DNA of 64,000 bases from contig CAYQBG010000014.1 of NCBI GenBank assembly GCA_964415675.1, forward strand, positions 53,346 to 117,345, given 5' to 3'. The position numbers were made by a program, and so were the translations under genes. The notes under the pieces were generated by a model that saw only the letters and a program-made list of their open reading frames with translations, searched no databases and was not told the origin of the DNA. Shown here one piece after another: positions 10,385 to 18,800 of this stretch. How positions within the stretch are numbered: position 1 is the first letter of the stretch; every line of letters begins with the position of its first letter. Source of the DNA: UBA5336 sp964415675. Lineage in GTDB: Bacteria; Pseudomonadota; Alphaproteobacteria; Caulobacterales; Hyphomonadaceae.

Positions 10385-11230
10385 ATGAGTCGTCTGGAAA
10401 AGCTTCTCGGACCCGTCGGGCTCTCAGGCTTAGTGCGAGGCCCAGCTTACCGAGCGATCCGGGACCCCGAATGGACATTCGGTCAGGCCGGTATCCGCAG
10501 CCGAAATGCTCTGCGACAACTGCGCAATAGCCAGAAGGGCGCTGAAGGCTTCATCGTCGGCACAGGCCCAAGCCTCAACAATACGGCACTGGACAAAATC
10601 GATAATCGGCCGTCGATCGGTCTCAACCGGCTTTTCCTCGGGTTCCAGCACTTCGGCTTCGTTCCAGACTTCCTGGTCTGCGTGAACCTTCTGATGATCG
10701 AGCAATCGGGAGCTGCCATATCGCAGCTTCCGTGCACCAGGATCGCTTCCTGGGAGGGGCGACGCCATCTTGGACAGAACGTAGACACGATCTATTTGCG
10801 GACCACCGACTCAATCGCCTTCTCGCAAAGGTTGATGGATACTGTTTCGACAGGCGCGACCGTAACTTATGTTGCTATTCAACTGGCCCATTGGCTTGGC
10901 TGGCGGCGGGTCGTGCTTTTGGGAGTCGATCACAATTATGATCTCGAGCATCATGAAGCGGGTTCGTCCCCGCACCAGAAAGTGACGCGGACCCAAGCAG
11001 ACCGCAATCACTTTCATGAAGACTACATGCCTGCCGGCAAGAGTTGGCAGCTTCCCGATCTGGTTCAGTCAGAGATGGCCTACCGGGAGGCTCGCAGGGC
11101 GTTCGAAGCCGAAGGCCGCGAAATCGTTGATGCGACGGTCGGGGGAAAACTCCGTGTCTTCCCGAGATGCGAGGAAAACTTCGCCCGCCCGAAAGCGACG
11201 GTAAAGACCGGACAACTGGGCTCGGGTTAA
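10385..11230 (+). CDS. DUF115 (Maf/MptE-like) family protein, putative protein glycosyltransferase
   Basis: A 281-residue protein built almost entirely of one DUF115-like domain. Motifs seen: GFIVGTGPSLNNTALD (Rossmann-like nucleotide-binding start), IGLNRLFLGF, GATVTYVAIQLAHWLGW, VVLLGVDHNYDL, DRNHFHEDYM and MAYREARRAFEAEGREI followed by VGGKLRVFPR. The last three recur in the 863-residue protein encoded at 12802-15393. DUF115 proteins related to Maf/FlmG transfer nonulosonic acids to flagellin in other bacteria; that role here is inference, supported by the CMP-ulosonate synthetase at 30.7 kb. No membrane segment or signal peptide. I take ATG 10385; an in-frame TTG at 10331 is possible. Its stop overlaps the stop of the convergent DUF2793 gene through a shared TTAA. 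Confidence 0.72.
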   Translation: MSRLEKLLGPVGLSGLVRGPAYRAIRDPEWTFGQAGIRSRNALRQLRNSQKGAEGFIVGTGPSLNNTALDKIDNRPSIGLNRLFLGFQHFGFVPDFLVCVNLLMIEQSGAAISQLPCTRIASWEGRRHLGQNVDTIYLRTTDSIAFSQRLMDTVSTGATVTYVAIQLAHWLGWRRVVLLGVDHNYDLEHHEAGSSPHQKVTRTQADRNHFHEDYMPAGKSWQLPDLVQSEMAYREARRAFEAEGREIVDATVGGKLRVFPRCEENFARPKATVKTGQLGSG

Positions 11231-12651
11231 TGCTCCGCGTCAATCACGATGAAGGCGTTTGTATCATCATCGGTGCGGATCAATCCCGCCGTGTTGCGAA
11301 TGGTATCCCGCCTCAGGTCGGCCCGGATTTCAAAGCTCCTCTCGGTCTGGAAGAAGGGCCCGATACTGGCGACGTGCTGGGAGTTGGCCTCGATCCCCAG
11401 GATCTGAAAGGCGCCATGGAAGCTCACTTGCGGAATGACACGCTTGACAGCATGAGGATAGAAACTGCTTACGAGACGTTCGCTGATAGCCGTGGCAAGG
11501 GCTACAGGATTGTATGCGCCAGGCCCCGGACCGTATTGCTCGAAATAATACTGGCACAGCGAGAGCTCTTCCGGCTGTGATCTCCTCGTCCAGGGCGTTG
11601 CAACTGTACCAGACTCCAACTTCATCCTGGAAATCGTGGCGGTGCCCGAAAGGCCGAGCGTCACTGTGTCCAGGCCATCACCGGAATTCGTGAAAACCAT
11701 GGCTTGCCGATTGGCTGAAGCCACAAGCTCAGCTTGCATGTTCAGACAATGAACATGCAATGCACCATCCGATACATCCGCACTGAAGACCACGCTTTCG
11801 CCCGGCGCCAGAGCCAAGTCCACCACCTGTTCGAGGTGGCCGGATTGCAAGGCGATGCCCCGCTTGATGGGCGTGTAAACAGTCTCCGACTGCCCGGCGC
11901 GCCAACGGTCATGACCATACTGCCCCGCTGCGAGGCGGTCCCCGCTGAATTGACGCTGATTGATCGTGAACTCGGGATTGATGATGAGGTTTGGTGTATG
12001 CGACGGCGCGGCAAGCCCCGCAGGAAAACTGACCTTACCGGATGCCGGGTCGATATCGAGGGCGGTCGTCCATTCGCCCCCATCGGACGACACTTTGACA
12101 CGAAACCGGTCGTCGCCGGAAAGGCCGAATTCCGCACGTCCCGACCAGTTCGTCTGAAAAAGCAGGGTCGCGGTATCTTCTGTCGCGGCCTTGTTGATCT
12201 TCATTCGATGATCGTCGCCGGAATGGCTGAAAAGACTGCTTGGCGAGGCCAGGGAAAGCCTGTTCGTACTGTCGGGCGTCGTGGCGATACCGAGACGCGA
12301 AACTTGTTCCGAACCCGGCAAATCCATCCAGTCAGACCCGTCAAAGACGGCGAGCCGCTGCGTATCCTCGATCCAGGCCCGCCAGCCCTTTTTCGGCCGA
12401 TGGAACGACCAGGCACCATCATGGAAATGGGCAATCTGGCGCTCACGCCCCTCAACAACACCGGATAGTGTGTCAGGCACGATGCACACATCGCCATTGT
12501 TGGCCGGGTCTGGCAGTGGGGCAGTGTCACTCGAGGCAGACAGATTAACCAGCCCGTCGAGCGCAGAGAGGCTCTCATTCACAGTGACGTGTTTCTGCGC
12601 CTGCGCCGGCAACAGATACGGCAGATTCAGGTTGGGTGTGTTGGAAGCCAT
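11227..12651 (-). CDS. DUF2793 phage tail-fibre-like protein
   Basis: A 474-residue protein that opens with the DUF2793 signature (LNLPYLLPAQAQKHVTVNES, then LSALDGL), a module known from phage tail fibres and from prophage or gene-transfer-agent-like loci. The N-terminal ~120 residues are that module, with the W-rich AHFHDGAWSFHRPKKGWRAW stretch. From about residue 215 it has the tail-fibre receptor-binding pattern LIINPEFTINQRQFSGD, then HDRWRAGQ, then a beta-sandwich and SLCQYYFEQYG. No other phage structural genes lie nearby. It sits between two DUF115 genes and shares strand with 12802-15393, 150 bp downstream of that gene. It could be a domesticated glycan-binding protein or a remnant of a tail locus. 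ATG 12651 is preferred over the alternative start three codons upstream, because DUF2793 proteins usually begin very near this motif. Confidence 0.75.
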   Translation of the reverse strand: MASNTPNLNLPYLLPAQAQKHVTVNESLSALDGLVNLSASSDTAPLPDPANNGDVCIVPDTLSGVVEGRERQIAHFHDGAWSFHRPKKGWRAWIEDTQRLAVFDGSDWMDLPGSEQVSRLGIATTPDSTNRLSLASPSSLFSHSGDDHRMKINKAATEDTATLLFQTNWSGRAEFGLSGDDRFRVKVSSDGGEWTTALDIDPASGKVSFPAGLAAPSHTPNLIINPEFTINQRQFSGDRLAAGQYGHDRWRAGQSETVYTPIKRGIALQSGHLEQVVDLALAPGESVVFSADVSDGALHVHCLNMQAELVASANRQAMVFTNSGDGLDTVTLGLSGTATISRMKLESGTVATPWTRRSQPEELSLCQYYFEQYGPGPGAYNPVALATAISERLVSSFYPHAVKRVIPQVSFHGAFQILGIEANSQHVASIGPFFQTERSFEIRADLRRDTIRNTAGLIRTDDDTNAFIVIDAEH

Positions 12652-12801
12652 GCAGGTCACCTATCCATCTTCGGAATTCACGAAGAGGATAAGCTCTCAA
12701 GACCAACTGTCGGACAGGTACCAGCCTGTCCATGGCGCAGAGGGCGGGTCACTCAGGCACGCCACCGCGCGCATCTGCAATCACTCTGTCGAGGCGGGCA
12801 G

Positions 12802-15393
12802 TTACCTTTTTTCCTTTTCGAGGCGGCGCAAACGAGCCTCAATCAGTTCGACATGATCTTTAAGGACCGTGTAAAGATAGCCAACCAAAAAGAGGCACAC
12901 GGCTATCGCCAGCATCGGTAAAAACCCGACAAGGAACCCGAGGCTGCGCACCCCCGTCATTGCGGCGATTGCTGGCGCACCCGCCATGATAGCAGCGACT
13001 GCTGCGAGAATACCGCGCCAACTCATGTAGAACCGAATGACGCGCAACAGACGCGAGCCCGGCCGTTGACCCGACGGCGCATGGCTGCGTTCCCGCGCCC
13101 CTCTCATTTCGGAGGACACACCAGACCGGCTCGATGCTGTCTTTCGGGTTCGGGTTCCAGTATCCACGATTTTCCGCTCATTTGCTATTATGTCAGCGAT
13201 CTCGGCGTCGTTTGCCGGGGCCGAGATGTTTGCCTTGCTGGCCGCAGCGCCTCGCAGGATTTGCTGAAAACGGCTGCGTTCGATTCCGATATCATGATTG
13301 GCGAGGGCAAATTCGCGACCATCGGCGCCAAGCTGACCAATCCGCCGGCGGGCCTTTTCCAGGACACGCAGAGCTTCAAGAATCGGCTCCGGACCCGGAT
13401 CACGAACGACCCATGCCCCGCCGGAACGGTGCAGATGCCGGATGGAAGTATAGTCGTCCGGCCCGATTGCAAGAACGGCGCGGCCGGATGCGAGGACTTC
13501 GGGAATCTTGTTCGCCATCGAATACTGAACATACTGCCGCGACGCATTGTCGAAATTGTAAGCAACCGCAAGGATATCTGCCTCACACAGCCAATCGAAA
13601 TAGGCCTGCCTTTCTGGGTGAGCCACATGCAGACTGGTCGCCTGAAAGCCATCAAAGGCGTGTCCGCATTCCCGAAGCCAATGGTCCCTAGTCCTGATCT
13701 CAAAGCTCACAGGCCGGGTCTTCGCAAGCGTCTCAACAGCCCGGGCAAGATTGACCAGGCTCGACAGCGTCATGTCCGGCGACAGTCCGCCTGAATAGCG
13801 GATCACGAGCTCTTCGCGAGTTCCCGGAGCGCGCAAAAATCGATTTGCCCATGCATCCCGATCAACGCCATTTGCAACGACGTCGAAATGCGCACCCAGA
13901 CGCTGTTCCATTTCAGCTTTCATGTCAAAGCTGATGGCGATGTTGCCTGCGGCTTTCGAGGTAAGTCTCTGAAGGTCAGCAACGAATTTCCTGTGCGTCC
14001 GACGATCACGGGTTGCCAGACGGGCAAGCCAGTCATCCATTATCCAGGTAACAAGGGGCGCCCCGATCTGTTCCATGAGCTGCATCATGAACGCATGCAG
14101 GAAGGGTTTGTCGTCAAGCGGCCTGTATAAGACCACATCCGGCTGGAACGCCTCACAGATTGACATTACCGGCTTCGCATCATCGAAAACGACGCAGTCA
14201 CGATAGCTGGATACAGGACCACCCTGAAGGCTGAAATCCGATCCGTTCTCGGCCGATATGGACATCAGCTGGCTTGATGGCCAGCCATGGAACAGGGCCT
14301 CCTTAAGCGCGCCGGTCGCTGCCAGCCCGCCAATCGGCACCATGTCGATCAGCAGGACTCGTGGATAGTCGGAAAATGCATTTACCGCTCTCTGTGAGAC
14401 GCTTGAGTTTCCCAGCTCACGACGCCGCCTCTGCGCCTCATCAAGTGGCAAGCCGGACAGTTCATCGAATGTTTCAGGCCGGGTGGCGTGAGGAAAGATT
14501 TCGCAGAAGTCCCTGCGCTCGAAGACTTCGAGCTTTCCGCCGATGGTCGCGTTGAATATTCGGCGCCCCGTTTCATCGGTGACCCTGCGGGCTTCACGAT
14601 AGGCCTCCAGCATCTCGCTGACCTGCGGGTCATGCCAGCGATAACCTTTGCCGAAATAGTCTGGGTGGAAATGGTTCGGATCATCGCAGGCCATATCGAT
14701 GACGCCGGTGCCTGCAGATTCATCCATATCGCTGGCGTCGGGGATCTCGTAGTCGGCATCAACACCGATCAGATAAATTTCCTCAAACCCTAAATAGAAG
14801 GCCAGCTGCATGCATGTGAACGTCACGGTGCAGCCCGTATAAGTGACCTTTGCCGCGTCGGTCGAGAAATCGAAGCCGAACGGATAACTTACACGCGCGC
14901 GATGATTTATGAATATTGTATCCTCGGCCTCATCAAGACAGTATCCGAGATAAGAAGGATAAATTTTCGTAGGCCCTTTCAGGCTATTCAGCTCAGATGC
15001 TCGATCTTCCGCAACGAGATGGTCCTCGACGACGTGAAAGGTCGGGGTCCAGTCGAGTTCCGGCAGCTTAAGGAAGAAGGCGTTCGTCGTGAAGGTAATC
15101 TCACCGGCAAGCTGCGTGAGATCCGTTCGGTTCAGGCTCGGCCCGTTGCCGATAATAAAGCAGCGCTTTGTCCCCGAATACTGATTCCTGAGCGCCTGAA
15201 GACGCGGGCGGTACAGCGTCTCAAGCCGTTGATTGTGGATCTGCGAGACCCGCCGCATGCCAGTCAACTTGTCTGTCGGACTCACGCGGTCGGTCGGAAG
15301 ATAGATCTCCGCGTTCCATGGCACCTCATCGAGCAGGCGACCGTAGGCGAGCTCGAAATCATCGGCTTGGGGGCTCTTGAGGAAGTCTTTCAT
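12802..15393 (-). CDS. DUF115 domain fused to a GT-B glycosyltransferase, C-terminal membrane anchor
   Basis: 863 residues from ATG 15393; the open frame extends 44 codons further upstream but that part looks non-coding. N-terminal half: a DUF115-like domain with RCFIIGNGPSLNRTDL, VTYTGCTVTFTCMQLAFYLG, EIYLIGVDADYEI, DPNHFHPDYFGKGYRW and LEAYREARRVTDETGRRI plus IGGKLEVFER. Second half: a GT-B-like domain (VLLIDMVPIGG start, PDVVLYRPLD, VANGVDRDAW, then YSMANKIPEVLASGRAVLAI in the donor-binding region). C-terminal ~110 residues: a basic linker and two hydrophobic helices (MSWRGILAAVAAIMAGAPAI; SLGFLVGFLPMLAIAVCLFL), followed by a charged coiled tail. It is therefore probably inner-membrane anchored. 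Two sugar-transfer activities on one chain suggest sequential glycosylation of a protein or lipid acceptor (inference). Confidence 0.78.
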   Translation of the reverse strand: MKDFLKSPQADDFELAYGRLLDEVPWNAEIYLPTDRVSPTDKLTGMRRVSQIHNQRLETLYRPRLQALRNQYSGTKRCFIIGNGPSLNRTDLTQLAGEITFTTNAFFLKLPELDWTPTFHVVEDHLVAEDRASELNSLKGPTKIYPSYLGYCLDEAEDTIFINHRARVSYPFGFDFSTDAAKVTYTGCTVTFTCMQLAFYLGFEEIYLIGVDADYEIPDASDMDESAGTGVIDMACDDPNHFHPDYFGKGYRWHDPQVSEMLEAYREARRVTDETGRRIFNATIGGKLEVFERRDFCEIFPHATRPETFDELSGLPLDEAQRRRRELGNSSVSQRAVNAFSDYPRVLLIDMVPIGGLAATGALKEALFHGWPSSQLMSISAENGSDFSLQGGPVSSYRDCVVFDDAKPVMSICEAFQPDVVLYRPLDDKPFLHAFMMQLMEQIGAPLVTWIMDDWLARLATRDRRTHRKFVADLQRLTSKAAGNIAISFDMKAEMEQRLGAHFDVVANGVDRDAWANRFLRAPGTREELVIRYSGGLSPDMTLSSLVNLARAVETLAKTRPVSFEIRTRDHWLRECGHAFDGFQATSLHVAHPERQAYFDWLCEADILAVAYNFDNASRQYVQYSMANKIPEVLASGRAVLAIGPDDYTSIRHLHRSGGAWVVRDPGPEPILEALRVLEKARRRIGQLGADGREFALANHDIGIERSRFQQILRGAAASKANISAPANDAEIADIIANERKIVDTGTRTRKTASSRSGVSSEMRGARERSHAPSGQRPGSRLLRVIRFYMSWRGILAAVAAIMAGAPAIAAMTGVRSLGFLVGFLPMLAIAVCLFLVGYLYTVLKDHVELIEARLRRLEKEKR

Positions 15394-15839
15394 CAGGCGA
15401 TTTGCTCGCGGGTTATATGTTCTGTCTCTGACGACGCAAGCACAGGCGCCGCGCCGGACGGACACTTTGAACGCACATCCGGCATGGCGATCATCACCTT
15501 GCCCCAGATGTCCGGTCGTCGCCAACGCATCAGCCTTTTGACAGTCCTGATTGTACTCCTGTCAACATCGGATCACCTCGGAAACTGCAAGCAACTGCCC
15601 ACCGAGCGACCGTGAGAATGCAGCATGGCCTGAAAATGGCGTCTGCGAGACTGTTGCAGCCCTTCAGCTGAAGAACGTCAAGCCGGCAAGACCTGTGTGC
15701 TGGCGCTTTCGGACCACTCGAGAAATTTACAGCAATTTAACAAGGGCGCTTGGACTGGCGTTCAGGACGGTGCTATTCGGCTCAGAAGGGTGGCCCGGGA
15801 ATTTGGGGCGAGTCGAGAGAACGAAATGGAGACAGCAAG
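15394..15839. other. Divergent intergenic region (446 bp), no gene seen
   Basis: This stretch separates two divergently transcribed large glycosyltransferase genes and should hold both promoters. No protein-like frame is visible apart from the implausible upstream extensions of the two genes. One 7-bp inverted repeat is listed separately. Confidence 0.6.
15538..15565. promoter_or_regulatory. TTGACAG/CTGTCAA inverted repeat, possible operator
   Basis: Perfect 7-bp arms at 15538-15544 and 15559-15565 with a 14-nt spacer, placed in the divergent region between two large glycosyltransferase genes. It could be an operator for a dimeric regulator, or chance; no regulator gene lies beside it. Confidence 0.25.
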
Positions 15840-18800
15840 TTGACGCGTATCGCTGTATACCCGGCTCTGGAAAGCGAGGCTGATGCAGCTGACGTTCTGG
15901 CGCGATTGAGTTGGCACTTTGCGCCTTATGCAGACGTGATCACTTCTATTGCCGTTGTGACGCCCTTTCCCGCCGACGAGATAGCCCGTCTGGCCGCGCC
16001 CTACTATCTCGATCCCGCTGCAGCGCTAGGCAATACGAGCGAAGCTTTCCGGTCGAAATTGTCTATGCTGCGCGCAACAGGGATTGATGTCGCCGACTGG
16101 ACGGGCCTTTTCGACAGACAGGACATGGTGATCGTCTGGCGGCTACCCGACCCTGCGTCAGGTGCCTGCGACCCATTTGCCAGCCTGGATGAACTCAAGG
16201 AAGCGATCGGGGACGACACGAAACTACTCATCGCCGACCGGCAGGTTCGCGCCTCCGAAGCATCGCTTTTGCTCACGGCAGGGCTCGAACTGCGCAGTGA
16301 TATCGACCCCTTTGTCGCACAGAGCCGCGAGCGCTTTACCGCCTTCTCCGAGACTATCACGACTGACATCTGTCATGTTTTTGGCACCGGCCCTTCCCTT
16401 TCGCAGGTCGATGCGCATGATTTTGCCGATGGCGACGTCATCTCCTGCAATTCCTTCGTGGCAAACCAGGAATTGATGGCAAAGCTGACACCGAAAGTGA
16501 TTTGTGCAGCGGACCCGATATTTCATGCAGGCCCGTCCTCTTACGCCGCAGCGTTTCGCCATGAGTTGGTCAAGCGGCTGGCAGAATACGACTTCTACTT
16601 GTTTGTGCCTATGCGCGATTATTTCGTGCACCGTCACTACATACCTGAAGAATTTCACGACCGGCTGATCGGGCTTCCGTACCAGCGGGGCGACGTCAAT
16701 CTGGACCTGAAGGCAGAATTTCACGTCGCGCCACTGCCCAATGTGCTGACGCTGATGATGATGCCGATTGGTGCGAGCTGCTATAGCAAGATGAGCATTT
16801 CAGGCTGCGATGGCCGGCCAATCAGCGAGGACCAGTATTTCTGGGGGCACCACAAGGCATCACAGTTCAATGACAAGATGGCCGATATCAAGGCCGCCCA
16901 CCCGGGTTTTTTCAAGATTGACTATAATGATTACTATCTGAAGCACTGCGATCAGGTCGAGGAGATCTGCCGCAAATATGAGGATGCCGGCGGCGAAGTC
17001 TGGGGCGAGACGGCCTCCTTTGTTCCGGCGCTGCGAAAGCGCGAAGCCGCCGAACCGCTGCGACAGCCGCGATACGCCAGGCGCGACGCCCCGGTCACAG
17101 TACTCTCCCTGAACCCCGATCTCGTCGACAAGGTCGGTCATTTCTGGAACTATGAATCAAAGCTCGCGCCGATCATTGCCGGACGTGACTGCGATTACCG
17201 CGTAGCCGCCAATTCGCGCGTAGGCGACGATATGGTCGAGGAGGTGCTCACCGACGGCACCGTCAGGATTGACGGCGTCACGGTCGATCCCTGCCTCGAC
17301 ATCAACAGCTGGACACTGGCCAACCGGATAGGAGAGCGGCGAGATTCTTTCGAAGATGTAGAGGCGGAAGTCGCCGCGGAGTTCAGACGCGCCATCGATC
17401 GGGCAAGAGCGGCATGCGACGGTGAACTGATCGTCTACATGTATACTGGCAGCTTCGAGCATCTCAATATCTTGTACCAGATATCGCGAGACCGACCGGA
17501 TGTGCGGATTGTCGTGAATTTCTTCTGGTTGAAGACATCGTCGATCTGGTCGCCGCGCTTCGCTTCAAACTATGGCTGGCTTCTCGAGGTGCTGCAAAGC
17601 GATTCGCGTGTCTTCGCCACGGCGATGACGAAACACCAGCAGCGTGAGCTGCAGGCGCGAACAAGCTACCGTATCCCGGTGGCCCAGCACCCCAGCCCCC
17701 TTATAAGCGATGCCGATGCGCGACGTATCATAGCCGAGCCACTGCGCGAACAGTCGGATCAGTTCCGGATCTTCTTCCCCTCAGCCGACCGGGTGGAGAA
17801 AGGCTCCGAGCTGCTCTACGATACTGCACGCCACCTCGCGTCGATGTTCCGTGGCGAAAACTGCCGGATCGCCTTCCGGACCAACCCGCTGGACGCGGAT
17901 CGAAGCGATGAAGAGGAGTCGGCTCTCGGAGAATATCGGGTACTCGCCGGACATATTGACGAGCAGAATTTTGTCGAGATCCTGCAGACAGCAGACGTCA
18001 TCGTCCTTCCCTATCTACCCCCTGATTTTGCCGACCGAACATCCGGCCTATTGATCGACTCGCTCTATGCGGGAACGCCGGTTGTCACCCTTGGCGGCAC
18101 CTGGCTGGCCGAGTGCGCAGACGAGTTCGGTTTCGGAAAGGTCGTCAATATTGCCGAACCGGAGCATATTGCCCGCGCCGTTTATGATATTGCACACGCC
18201 GCAAAAAACGGTGAGCTCGACATGTCGGCTGCCGCGTCAGCCTATTTTCAAGCGAATTCCTGGGAAGGCCTGGGCGATCAAATCCTTAATGGAACGCAAT
18301 CGGCATCCAGCGTTCACTGGACAGCCGAAGAGAGCGAGCAGGCCGAGACACTGCGCGAATTGGCGTCCCCCCTTATCGGGCAGATCAGTGTCGAGGCTGA
18401 TGCACGGCTCAATGCTCTGGACCTGGTAATGAAGGCCTGCCAGGATTCGGATGGCGGGCGGCTGGTTGCATCCGGCATCCAGGAACCCGATTGCCTCCTG
18501 ACCGGAGCCAAGGCCGGCTGGGGCGGACACATTCTCGAAAGCGACCCGCTTCACTATGGCGCCATTCTGGATGCGACCGGCGATGATAACACCCCCTGGA
18601 CCATTCACGATCACAGGCCCAGCGCCGGAAAGGCAACAGGCTCGCCGGCGGTAACAGTCAGGCGGCTCCTGCAAGACACCGAGAACAACAGGTTCGACGC
18701 CCTTGTCGTCGCCGATGCAGAGGTCGATCTCATTGATCCGATAACTTACTGGGCAGATCAGGTGTCGCCGGAATACCTCGTTCTCGGTTTTCTGTCAGGT

